A stretch of 64,000 nt of DNA, taken from assembly GCA_038216655.1 (NCBI GenBank), contig JBBQPZ010000002.1:186001-250000 (forward strand), read 5' to 3'. The notes beneath the pieces were generated by a model. It had not been told where the DNA came from. It made no database searches and saw only the letters and a list, made by a program, of their open reading frames with translations. Below, one piece after another: positions 33,621 through 41,513 of the stretch (positions are counted from its first letter, which is position 1; the number at the start of each line of letters is the position of its first letter). The DNA is from JAFDWR01 sp038216655 (lineage in GTDB: Bacteria > Armatimonadota > Fimbriimonadia > Fimbriimonadales > Fimbriimonadaceae). Position numbers and translations under genes: made by a program.

Positions 33621-34742
33621 ATGAACTACTCCATGTCCCCGCCTCAGGCCTCGAACTTCAGCGGTTGGCACGACCTGCTGTTCTACGCGCTGCTCGCGTT
33701 GACGGCGGTTTTCACCCTGATCGTCGGCGTCGCGGTTGTATTCTTCGCGGCAAAGTACCGAGTGGGCAGCAAAGCCAATCGCGCTCGCCCGGTACATGAG
33801 CACCTGCCGTTGGAACTGACCTGGTCGATCATTCCGTTGATCCTTGGCGTGATCATGTTCCTCTTCGGGACGAAGATGTTTATCTGGGAGCGCACCCCGC
33901 CTAAGGATGCGCTGAACATCTACGTGGTGGGCAAGCAGTGGATGTGGCACATTCAGCATGAGAATGGAGTTCGCGAGAACAACACTCTTCACATTCCCGT
34001 GGGTAAGGCGGTCAAGCTCACGATGATTTCGCAGGACGTGCTCCACGCGTTCTACATTCCGGCGTTCCGAATTCAGTACCATGTCGTTCCCGGGCGCTAC
34101 ACGCAGACCTGGTTCACGGCGACAAAGCCCGGAACCTATCACCTGTTCTGCAACATGTATTGCGGCACGCAGCACTCCGAAATGGGGGGCTACGTGTATG
34201 CGATGGAACCGAAGGAGTACGCCGCATGGCTGGCCAGGGGAGGGGAGGACACGCCTCACCTGACCATGGAACAGGAAGGCGCGCGACTTTGGAACAAGCT
34301 GGGCTGCGGCAACGGAAGCTGCCACGGCTCGTCCGACTCCGAGCGCGGCCCCTCCCTCAACGGGATCATGGGCAAGACGCGCAAGTTCACCGATGGCACG
34401 TCTGTTGTCGCTGACGACGCGTATCTGCGCGAATCGATCCTCCAGCCGTACAATCACGTAACCGCGGGCTTCGAGAACACGATGCCAGCGTACCAAGACC
34501 AGATTGAAGAGGAAGAGTTGATGAGTCTGCTGGCGTACATCAAGACGCTAGGCAATACTCCTCCCGCGAAGACCCCGCTCGAACCGGGTAAGGGCGCTCC
34601 GCTCTCGGGACCCTACAACAAGAGCGTTCCCAGCTTCAGCACGGGCGCGATCGAGGCTCAGCGGCCCGGTCGGCCTGGCGCGTCTCCAGGCAATAACTCT
34701 GTCGGCGCGGAGTCGGTACAGAAGCAAGGTAGCAAAGAATGA
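33621..34742 (+). CDS. coxB: caa3-type cytochrome c oxidase subunit II with fused cytochrome c
   Basis: A 373-aa subunit II. Two membrane helices (about 15-43 and 65-88) are followed by the CuA domain: His in SQDVLHAFYIPAFRIQ near 143, then CNMYCGTQHSEMGG near 177. From residue 215 a cytochrome c domain is fused, the mark of caa3 oxidases. Its heme site reads GCGNGSCHGS, i.e. four residues between the Cys instead of two; the axial Met is in NTMPAYQDQI. The C-terminus is Pro/Gly/Ser-rich. Electrons enter here from ActE or a soluble cytochrome. It overlaps coxA by 4 bases. Confidence 0.94.
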   Translation: MNYSMSPPQASNFSGWHDLLFYALLALTAVFTLIVGVAVVFFAAKYRVGSKANRARPVHEHLPLELTWSIIPLILGVIMFLFGTKMFIWERTPPKDALNIYVVGKQWMWHIQHENGVRENNTLHIPVGKAVKLTMISQDVLHAFYIPAFRIQYHVVPGRYTQTWFTATKPGTYHLFCNMYCGTQHSEMGGYVYAMEPKEYAAWLARGGEDTPHLTMEQEGARLWNKLGCGNGSCHGSSDSERGPSLNGIMGKTRKFTDGTSVVADDAYLRESILQPYNHVTAGFENTMPAYQDQIEEEELMSLLAYIKTLGNTPPAKTPLEPGKGAPLSGPYNKSVPSFSTGAIEAQRPGRPGASPGNNSVGAESVQKQGSKE

Positions 34743-36481
34743 GTGATCTGAATCCTTCCAACGCGGCGGCTCCCGAAGGGGAACCGACCCACGACGAGGG
34801 CGTGAGTTACCTCGAAGCCGGTCACACGATCAAGTCGTGGCTGCTCACGGGCGATCATAAGCGGATCGCGATCCTGTATCTCATCTCGACGACGCTGTTC
34901 TTCGTCGTCGGCAGTATCCTCGCCGGCCTCATCCGCCTCGAATTGACCTCGCCCGCCGGCGTTCTCCTTGAGAACGACACCTACAACAAGGTGTTCTCCG
35001 CGCACGGCATCGTCATGATCTTCTTCTTCCTGATCCCGGCGATCCCCGCCGTGCTCGGAAACTTCTTGATCCCCCTGATGATCGGTGCGAGGGACCTTGC
35101 ATTCCCACGCTTGAACCTCGCCAGTTGGTACGTGTTCATGGCGGCCGGCGTGCTTGCGGTCTTCGGACTCTGCACTGGCGGCGTCGACACGGGCTGGACG
35201 TTCTACACGCCGTATTCGAGCCTGTACTCGAACACCCAGGTCACGATCGTGATCATGGCGGCGTTCCTCGCCGGCTTCTCGTCGATCATGACGGCGGTCA
35301 ACTTCATCGCGACCGTCCACAAGATGCGCGCGCCGGGAATGACCTGGTTCCGCCTCCCCCTGTTCGTCTGGGCGGCTTACGCCACCTCGGTCATGATCGT
35401 GCTCGGCACGCCGGTCATCGCGATTACGCTGGCGCTGGTGGTTCTGGAGCGCGTGTTCCGACTCGGCGTCTTCTCGCCGGAACTGGGCGGCGACCCGGTG
35501 CTCTTCCAGCACCTGTTCTGGTTCTATAGCCACCCTGCGGTCTACATCATGATCCTGCCGTCCTTCGGCGTGATCTCAGAGTTGTTCGCGGCGTTCACCC
35601 GAAAGCGGGTATTTGGCTATCACTTCATCGCCTTCTCGAGCATTGCGATTGCGGGCCTCGGCTTCCTCGTGTGGGGCCACCACATGTTCGTCACCTCGCA
35701 GTCGATGTATCAGGGCGTGGTCTTCTCGCTGATCTCCTTCCTCGTCGCGGTCCCTTCGGCGATTAAGGTTTTCAACTGGACCGCGACCATGTATAAGGGG
35801 CATGTGCGCATGCAGACGCCCTTCCTGTACGCACTCGGGTTCATCGGCCTGTTCACCGTCGGCGGCTTGACCGGCCTGTTCCTCGCCTCGATGGGAACGG
35901 ACGTTCACCTGACCGCGACCTACTTCGTGGTCGCGCACTTCCACTACGTCATGGTGGGTGGAACGATCATGGGCTTCCTAGGGGGCATCCACTTCTGGTG
36001 GCCGAAGATGTTCGGCCGGATGTATCCGGAGTTCTGGGGCAAGCTCAGCGCGATCAGCGTATTCGTCGGCTTCAACGTCACGTTCATGCCGCAATTCATC
36101 GTGGGCTTCATGGGAATGCCGCGACGGTATCACTACTACTACTTCGCGCCGGAATTCCAGATCTACAACATCCTGTCGACCGCCGGTGCCACGGTGCTCG
36201 CCTTCGGCTTCGCGCTACCCGCGTTCTATCTGACCTGGTCGCTGAAGAAGGGACCGAAGGCCACCGCGAACCCCTGGGGGGCGCATGGACTTGAATGGCA
36301 GACGGCTTCGCCGCCCATCACGGCGAACTTCGTGTCCACGCCGATCGTGACCGACGAAGTCTATGACTACTCGCATATGGACGAGTACGAGCAGCAAAAG
36401 TCGACGCTCGAAATGGACAAGCCGGGTACGCCGGGAGTTGAGACCAAGGACGGCGAAGTGATCGCCGAGGAGCCCAAGTAA
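34739..36481 (+). CDS. coxA: Cytochrome c oxidase subunit I (A2-type heme-copper oxidase)
   Basis: A 580-aa catalytic subunit with 12 helices. Low-spin heme His is in FSAHGIVMIFFFLIP near 84. The CuB/Tyr region is LFWFYSHPAVYIMILPSFG near 260, where YSHPA replaces the FGHPE of A1 enzymes, so the D-channel Glu is absent and Tyr-Ser is used (A2 type). VWGHHMFVT carries two CuB His near 308, and HFHYVMVGG the heme His pair near 400. It reduces O2 to water and pumps protons. It lies in a coxB-coxA-coxC-coxD order with overlaps of a few bases. Confidence 0.96.
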   Translation: MSDLNPSNAAAPEGEPTHDEGVSYLEAGHTIKSWLLTGDHKRIAILYLISTTLFFVVGSILAGLIRLELTSPAGVLLENDTYNKVFSAHGIVMIFFFLIPAIPAVLGNFLIPLMIGARDLAFPRLNLASWYVFMAAGVLAVFGLCTGGVDTGWTFYTPYSSLYSNTQVTIVIMAAFLAGFSSIMTAVNFIATVHKMRAPGMTWFRLPLFVWAAYATSVMIVLGTPVIAITLALVVLERVFRLGVFSPELGGDPVLFQHLFWFYSHPAVYIMILPSFGVISELFAAFTRKRVFGYHFIAFSSIAIAGLGFLVWGHHMFVTSQSMYQGVVFSLISFLVAVPSAIKVFNWTATMYKGHVRMQTPFLYALGFIGLFTVGGLTGLFLASMGTDVHLTATYFVVAHFHYVMVGGTIMGFLGGIHFWWPKMFGRMYPEFWGKLSAISVFVGFNVTFMPQFIVGFMGMPRRYHYYYFAPEFQIYNILSTAGATVLAFGFALPAFYLTWSLKKGPKATANPWGAHGLEWQTASPPITANFVSTPIVTDEVYDYSHMDEYEQQKSTLEMDKPGTPGVETKDGEVIAEEPK

Positions 36482-36483
36482 GC

Positions 36484-37167
36484 ATGGCCGCCGTTACCCA
36501 CGATCACGATCACCACGTCGAAGGACTGCACCATCAGTTCGAGGACATGGAGCAGCAGAGCGAGACTTATCTCGTTGGCATGTGGTCCTTCCTCGTCTCC
36601 GAGGTCATGTTCTTCGGGGCGATGTTCCTTGCCTACTCGCTTTACCGCTGGAAGTATCAGGCCGACTTTCATGCCGTGCATGAGAACCTGAGCGTCATGT
36701 GGGGTGGCATCAACACCACGGTGCTGCTGATCTCCTCCTTCACAATGGTGATGGGAGTGCACTTTGCCCAGCTCCGCAAGGGCAAACTCGTACAGATGAT
36801 GCTGGGTGCGACGATCGCCTGCGCGTTCGGCTTCCTGTTCATCAAGTTCACCTTCGAATGGCCCGCCAAGGCCGTGGAACACCTGGTTCCCGGCCCCACC
36901 TTCGGCACGATAAAGGAGGCTCTACACGGGGCCAACCCGCGTCCGGCCGAGCTGTTCTTCAGCCTCTACTTCGCGATGACCGGCTTCCACGCGCTCCACA
37001 TTATCGTGGGGATACTGATGCTGGCCTACCTTGCCAACATGTGGCGCAAGGAGCATCCGCTCGTCACGAAGGACTACGTTCCGACCGAGTTGATCGGCCT
37101 TTACTGGCACTTCGTCGACCTCGTCTGGATCTTCCTTTTCCCACTCTTCTACTTGATTCCCCGCTAG
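36484..37167 (+). CDS. coxC: Cytochrome c oxidase subunit III
   Basis: A 227-aa subunit III with five predicted helices, as usual for the short bacterial form. The N-terminus is His-rich and acidic (HDHDHHVEGLHHQFEDMEQQ). Family motifs are YLVGMWSFLVSEVMFFGAMF near 32, GFHALHIIVGILMLAY near 170 and LIGLYWHFVDLVWIFLFPLFY near 205. It stabilises subunit I and keeps proton uptake efficient. The start codon lies two bases after the coxA stop and its stop is 4 nt before coxD. Confidence 0.96.
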   Translation: MAAVTHDHDHHVEGLHHQFEDMEQQSETYLVGMWSFLVSEVMFFGAMFLAYSLYRWKYQADFHAVHENLSVMWGGINTTVLLISSFTMVMGVHFAQLRKGKLVQMMLGATIACAFGFLFIKFTFEWPAKAVEHLVPGPTFGTIKEALHGANPRPAELFFSLYFAMTGFHALHIIVGILMLAYLANMWRKEHPLVTKDYVPTELIGLYWHFVDLVWIFLFPLFYLIPR

Positions 37168-37171
37168 ACCC

Positions 37172-37609
37172 ATGAAAGGCACTCACCACCAAGGCGCCCA
37201 CCACATCGTCCCGCCCCTGACCTACGTGAAAACGTTGGCTGCCCTCTTGGCACTCATGGGCCTCACGATCTACTTTGGCGGCATCGTGTTCGGACCGCAG
37301 CACCTCTTCGGGTTGACAATCGACGGGAGCTACCTCAACAATGGAATCGCGATGCTGATCGCGGTCACCAAGGCGTTCCTCGTCATCACGATCTTCATGG
37401 GCGTGAAGTACGCGTCCAGCCTGGTCAAGCTCTGGGCGATGATGGGCTTCATCTGGCTGACCTTGATCTTCATCATCCTCAACGACTACGGCACGCGCAA
37501 GTACGAGCCGGTGCCGTCGTGGACAAAGGAAGACGCCGGCACCGGCATGAACCGCACCATGGAAAGCAACAAGGACATGGACGGGCGGATGCTTCGGTCA
37601 CGACCCTAG
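37172..37609 (+). CDS. coxD: Cytochrome c oxidase subunit IV (prokaryotic type)
   Basis: A 145-aa small membrane subunit with three helices (about 20-40, 57-78 and 85-107) and a His-rich N-terminus (GTHHQGAHHIVPP). FLVITIFMGVKYASSLVKLW is the conserved segment of prokaryotic subunit IV. It closes the thirteen-gene respiratory series. The TAG stop at 37607 is the first of six in-frame TAG codons in a TAGTGG array, so read-through would meet another stop every six bases. Confidence 0.92.
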   Translation: MKGTHHQGAHHIVPPLTYVKTLAALLALMGLTIYFGGIVFGPQHLFGLTIDGSYLNNGIAMLIAVTKAFLVITIFMGVKYASSLVKLWAMMGFIWLTLIFIILNDYGTRKYEPVPSWTKEDAGTGMNRTMESNKDMDGRMLRSRP

Positions 37610-37795
37610 TGGTAGTGGTAGTGGTAGTGGTAGTGGTAGTGCAGAGCTAAAGTATCGGTGTCATCCCGAAGGATGCTTGTGCCGAGGGATCTGACGGGAA
37701 TCGACGATTGTATGTAGAGGGGTCGGGACCAGTAGTCGGCTGAACTCGCCCGGGGATCGCTTGCCCCCTACCACTACCACTACCACTACCACTAG
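37607..37795. repeat. TAGTGG arrays in inverted orientation, each beginning at a stop codon
   Basis: The left arm is 37607-37641: five TAGTGG units and a partial one, the first TAG being the coxD stop. The right arm is 37768-37795, CTACCA four times then CTAG; on the minus strand it begins at the symporter stop (37794-37792) and continues TGG TAG TGG TAG. Both convergent genes therefore end in the same 6-nt array, in frame. The 126-nt interior contains an R1-type word GTCATCCCGAAGGATG at 37659 and nothing else recognised. There is no T-run. Confidence 0.92.
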
Positions 37796-39762
37796 TCAAC
37801 GTAGTTCTCGCTGATCCCCATCCCCTCCGGAGCGTGGAGCCTTAGCATCTTCAATGTCACGTCCTTGGGCAAGGACGCGCTTGTCGCCTTGGACACCAGC
37901 ACCATTGTCACGATCGCCAACGGCACGCCCCAGATCGCGGGCTGCTCCATGAGCGAGCGGACGAGCGGCGGCAGATCCCAGGCGAGCACCTTCTTGTCCA
38001 GCAACATGTTCGCCACGATCGCGAACAGAGAGAGCAAGCCGCCGAGCAACATGCCCGTGGCCGCCCCCACGGCCGTGAGACCGCGCCACCACGCGCCTAG
38101 GAGCAGGAGAGGGAAATAGCTCGCCGCACCGATTGCGAACGCCCAGCCGACCATCGTAGCGATGTCGAAGGTTTCTACGAAGTAACCGAGAACCATCGAG
38201 ATCACGCCGACGCCGACCGCGGCGACTTGAAACGCCTTCTTCTGGCTGTCCTGGCTCGCGTTCGGACGAATGATCTTGCCGTAGATGTCGTGCGCAAATG
38301 CGCCGGACATGCTCACGAGCAACCCCGAGAAGGTCGACATGAACGCGGCGAACGCACCTGCTGCCGTAACCGCGCCGAGGATCTGCCCCAAAGTGCCTTC
38401 GATCATCGTCGGTAGCTTGATCAACACTGTGTCGGTCGAGTTGTTCGCATAGAGCTGCGGCATGATCGACCGCCCCAGCGTCCCCCAGACCGGGGTGAAG
38501 ACGTAAAAAGCTCCGAGCAGGATCATCACCCAAAAGGTCGTTCGCCGCGCCGCCTTGCCGTTGGGGTTCGTGTAGAACCGCACCAGGATGTGGGGCAGCC
38601 CCGCGGTCCCGCATACCAGGGCGATGATCAGGGAGAAGGTGTAGAGGACCGGATAGCCCCACTTGCTGGAGGTCGGTCCGTAGGGGTTGAGCCACTTCGC
38701 CCCGGCCGGGGCGTTCGGCGCCACCGCCGACTTCGTCGTCCCCGCGAGGTGGAGGGTCGAGGGAGTGACAAACTCAAGCTTGACCCCCGAAAGCACTGGC
38801 TTCCCGTCCTTCATTACGGGTGCGCCGCCCTGCGTCACCGGCACCGGGGCGAACTCGAAGGACGCGCCCGCTGGAAGGTGCATGGTTCCCCATGCCCCCG
38901 CCGCTTCCGAGGGCGCGATCGCGAAGTCCTTGGTGCGAGACTGCTCCAGAATCTGTGCGGGGAGCTTGACCTTGTCCTCGCCAGGCTCGGACTTCCGAGA
39001 GGCGGACATCTTGACGTCACATGCTTCCGCAAAAGAGATCACGGTCGGGCCCGAGGTCGACAGCGCCAGCACGTTGGCCGGAGCCGCCTCTTTCCCCTTC
39101 ATCTTGATCGCGGTCGTGGAGGCAATCGAAAGGTCGCTGGCCGCCCCCTTGGCCGGGGTCGGTCCGCCCAGGAATGCCGCCAACACAAAGAGCGGGATAC
39201 AGATGGCAAACAGCTTCGCCCAATACTGGAACGCCTGAACCAGCGTGATCCCCTTCATGCCGCCGAGGGCGACGTTGAAGGTGATGACCGAGCCCACGAT
39301 CACGATGCCAACCCAATACGGCCAGCCCAGAATCGCGCCCATCGTCACGCCGGCTCCCTTCATCTGCGGCATCGTGTAGAAGAACCCGATGAACAGCACG
39401 AAGATCACCGCGATCTTGCGGAACGCGGGCGAGTTGAAGCGTCCCTCGGCGAAGTCGGGGATCGTGTACGCCCCGAAGCGGCGAAGGGGTCCGGCGATAA
39501 ACAGCAGCAGGAACAGGTAGCCCGCGGCGTAGCCGACCGGATACCAGAGCGCATCGTAACCGGACTTCATGATGAGCCCGGCGATCCCCATGAACGAAGC
39601 CGCGCTCAGATACTCGCCCGAGATGGCGGAGGCGTTCATGAGCACCCCGACGGTCCGCCCGGCGACGAAGAAGTCGGAGGCGGTGTGCGCCTTCTTCGTC
39701 GCGTAGAGGCCAAGCGCCACGGTCGCGATGACCATCAGAATGACGCCGATCAGAGGGATCAC
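37792..39762 (-). CDS. Sodium:solute symporter (acetate/monocarboxylate type) with large loop insertion
   Basis: A 656-aa member of the sodium:solute symporter family, closest in layout to cation/acetate symporters. It has about 13 helices, with DFFVAGRTVGVLMNASAISG near residue 30, SAASFMGIAGLIMKSGYDAL near 53, GMKGITLVQAFQYWAKL near 165, GTAGLPHILVRFYTNPNGK near 385 and FAAFMSTFSGLLVSMSGAFA near 475. Between residues about 205 and 340 is a non-membrane insertion of roughly 130 residues with beta character, much longer than in ActP. GTG start, overlapping the upstream DUF485 gene by 4 bases, the usual partner of such transporters. Confidence 0.88.
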   Translation of the reverse strand: MIPLIGVILMVIATVALGLYATKKAHTASDFFVAGRTVGVLMNASAISGEYLSAASFMGIAGLIMKSGYDALWYPVGYAAGYLFLLLFIAGPLRRFGAYTIPDFAEGRFNSPAFRKIAVIFVLFIGFFYTMPQMKGAGVTMGAILGWPYWVGIVIVGSVITFNVALGGMKGITLVQAFQYWAKLFAICIPLFVLAAFLGGPTPAKGAASDLSIASTTAIKMKGKEAAPANVLALSTSGPTVISFAEACDVKMSASRKSEPGEDKVKLPAQILEQSRTKDFAIAPSEAAGAWGTMHLPAGASFEFAPVPVTQGGAPVMKDGKPVLSGVKLEFVTPSTLHLAGTTKSAVAPNAPAGAKWLNPYGPTSSKWGYPVLYTFSLIIALVCGTAGLPHILVRFYTNPNGKAARRTTFWVMILLGAFYVFTPVWGTLGRSIMPQLYANNSTDTVLIKLPTMIEGTLGQILGAVTAAGAFAAFMSTFSGLLVSMSGAFAHDIYGKIIRPNASQDSQKKAFQVAAVGVGVISMVLGYFVETFDIATMVGWAFAIGAASYFPLLLLGAWWRGLTAVGAATGMLLGGLLSLFAIVANMLLDKKVLAWDLPPLVRSLMEQPAIWGVPLAIVTMVLVSKATSASLPKDVTLKMLRLHAPEGMGISENYVD

Positions 39763-40055
39763 TTACCCTCCTCCTGAAGAAGCTCTTCCTCAATGCGGTC
39801 AGAGTGCTTGACGTAGTAGCCGGACAGCGCTCCCGTAAGGAAGTAAAACAGCAGCCCGAGCACGAGCCAGGTGAGCGTGAATCCCGCGATCGGGGTGGCG
39901 GCAAACGCCGGCGCCCAGAGATTGAACAAGGGAATAGCGACCAGCAACGCGATGAAGACCATCGCGACCCGGACGCTCAAGGCCACCTGTTTGCGCATCA
40001 ATCGGCGGAGCAGCGCTTCCTGCTCGGCTTCACTCAGACCATCGAGTGGAGACAT
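39759..40055 (-). CDS. DUF485-family small membrane partner of the symporter
   Basis: A 98-aa protein from ATG 40055 (a GTG three codons upstream is less likely). A helical N-terminus (GLSEAEQEALLRRLMRKQVA) is followed by two membrane helices (about 30-50 and 58-84) and an acidic tail (DRIEEELLQEEG). DUF485/YjcH proteins are encoded directly before acetate-type symporters in many bacteria. TAGAGT on the minus strand (plus coordinates 40063-40068) lies seven bases before the start. It overlaps the symporter start by 4 bases. Confidence 0.82.
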   Translation of the reverse strand: MSPLDGLSEAEQEALLRRLMRKQVALSVRVAMVFIALLVAIPLFNLWAPAFAATPIAGFTLTWLVLGLLFYFLTGALSGYYVKHSDRIEEELLQEEGK

Positions 40056-40379
40056 GGATAACACTCTACAGAATCAGAGTTCGTTTTTGGCCCGTTGTGA
40101 TGGAATTGAGGGTCCTGATGGAGTTGATGGAATTGAATGCCAATGGAATGGGTCGGTAGCTGGCTCTGTTGGGCTTTGAACCTGGCAGGGCAACCTCCCA
40201 AATGGTGTGGCCGAAACCCAGGAGTCAATTCCATCAATTCCATCAATTCCATCAGGACCCTCAACTCCATCAAGGAAGCCAGTCCAAAGGCTCACCGAGC
40301 TGAACCTACCGACATTCTCGCCCGTCAACGTGATACATCTTGCGAGGAATGCGGAATCAGTTCTCAAAGGATTGGAAAA
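40056..40379. repeat. 324-nt divergent gap with TGATGGAATTGA inverted arms
   Basis: The left arm 40098-40140 is built from TGATGGAATTGA and TCCTGATGGAGTTGATGG. The right arm 40224-40273 is TCAATTCCATCAATTCCATC repeated, followed by AGGACCCTCAACTCCATCA. They pair over roughly 40 bases around an 83-nt interior. The same arm words recur at 46290-46448 in another divergent gap. Positions 40274-40379 contain TGATACAT (40331-40338), a possible -10 for the next gene. Confidence 0.82.
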
Positions 40380-40925
40380 ATGGAACGCAACATCGACCCT
40401 CATAGCCCGATCCGCTCGTTCTTCAGCGAAGCGCTTCACCGGTCGCTCCACAAGGAGCTTGGCCTACCTGAAACGCAGGATGTTGACGCCTATATCGTCG
40501 AGATGATGGTCAAGTTCATGCACTGGGATTCGGTCTTCGCCGTGCGCGATGCCTCAGGTCGTCCGGTTGAGACGGTCGCGGCGATGCTGATGGAAGGCGA
40601 CATTCGAGTCAACGCAGACTCGTTCGCCCGGGAACGCGAGGTGCATCGACACATTGGCGACTTCCTGCTGTTCTGGTCGGGCATGTTCCCCGAGTTCCTC
40701 AAGCACCTGAAACGTCCCGGCTCTCCGGACTCCGTGCTGGATGTCACCGAACAGGCGCGCTACAGCTACCACGTGGTCAGCACGTTCGAATATCCTCCGT
40801 TCGACGGAGAGGCACCGATGTTCCGCAAGCTCAGCGCGGACTTCGAAGCCTATCAAGAGGGGCTTCGGCGCGTGCGGTCCGGCTTCGAAGGGTTGGGACC
40901 TTGGGTCAGCGGCTTCTCGGCTTAG
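40380..40925 (+). CDS. Conserved-looking cytoplasmic protein, unknown
   Basis: A 181-aa soluble protein from ATG 40380; the frame is open further upstream but would run through the repeat arms. It has no signal peptide or membrane segment. Features are an N-terminal helical part (PIRSFFSEALHRSLHKELGL), a central DIRVNADSFAREREVHRHIGDFL, a Trp-containing LLFWSGMFPEFL, and a C-terminal FEAYQEGLRRVRSGFEGLGP. I do not recognise a family. It may be an effector-type or DUF protein found mostly in this lineage. The purN gene follows after 24 nt but has its own -10. Confidence 0.6.
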   Translation: MERNIDPHSPIRSFFSEALHRSLHKELGLPETQDVDAYIVEMMVKFMHWDSVFAVRDASGRPVETVAAMLMEGDIRVNADSFAREREVHRHIGDFLLFWSGMFPEFLKHLKRPGSPDSVLDVTEQARYSYHVVSTFEYPPFDGEAPMFRKLSADFEAYQEGLRRVRSGFEGLGPWVSGFSA

Positions 40926-40949
40926 GCCGCCATGCTGTAACCTTTGCAA

Positions 40950-41513
40950 ATGCCCGCGCAGATTGCGATCCTGATCGGCCCGAAAGGGCGGGGCTCCAAC
41001 ATGCGCGCGATTGCCGAAGCTTGCGCCTCGGGGACCGTGGACGCCCAGGTCCGAACTGTCATCTCCCCGGTCGATGGGACCCCCGCCGTCGAGTGGGCCC
41101 GCTCATATGGGCTGAAGGTTCAGATCGTTCCCAAAGGGGAGGGCGAAGCCGCCGGACTGATGGCCGCGCTTGAGGGGGCCGACGTTCTCTGTCTCGCCGG
41201 TTTTCTGCGCCTGCTTCCGGCCGAGGTGTTGCAAGGAATGCTGGTTCTCAATATCCACCCAGCGCTACTTCCCAAGTTCGGTGGCAAAGGGATGTACGGG
41301 ATGCACGTCCATGAGGCGGTCATCGCGGCGAGTGAGCGTGAGTCCGGCTGCTCAGTACATCGAGTGACCGAGGTTTATGACGAAGGAGAGATTGTCCTGC
41401 AGATGAAGTGCCCCGTCTTCCCCGACGACACGCCCGAGAGGCTGGCGGCGCGAGTCCTGGACCTTGAGCACAGGGCCTATCCTGAGGCGATTGGGAGAAT
41501 CATCCATGGCTGA
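40950..41513 (+). CDS. purN: Phosphoribosylglycinamide formyltransferase, folate-dependent
   Basis: A 187-aa GAR transformylase that transfers a formyl group from 10-formyltetrahydrofolate to GAR in purine synthesis. It has the substrate phosphate loop KGRGSNMRAI, the catalytic Asn-His region NIHPALLPKFGGKGMYGMHV near 105, and HRVTEVYDEGEIVLQ near 140 with the conserved His and Asp. GPKGRGSN replaces the common SGNGSN. Start ATG 40950; TAACCT (40938-40943) stands six bases before it with no Shine-Dalgarno. Its 3' end overlaps plsC by eight bases. Confidence 0.94.
   Translation: MPAQIAILIGPKGRGSNMRAIAEACASGTVDAQVRTVISPVDGTPAVEWARSYGLKVQIVPKGEGEAAGLMAALEGADVLCLAGFLRLLPAEVLQGMLVLNIHPALLPKFGGKGMYGMHVHEAVIAASERESGCSVHRVTEVYDEGEIVLQMKCPVFPDDTPERLAARVLDLEHRAYPEAIGRIIHG

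Noticed and set aside
32601..34496. A 631-codon minus-strand open frame across the sco/coxB region
   Set aside because: It is antisense to well-supported genes with CuA and heme motifs, shows no domain, and is rich in Arg/His as expected for the shadow frame of GC-rich coding DNA.
37607..37795. Considered as a CRISPR array
   Set aside because: Units are 6 nt without spacers, and the two arms are inverted to each other; no cas genes in the window.
40137..40379. An 81-codon upstream extension of the 40380 gene
   Set aside because: The extension translates the inverted repeat arm into Ser-Ile-Asn repeats; not plausible as protein.
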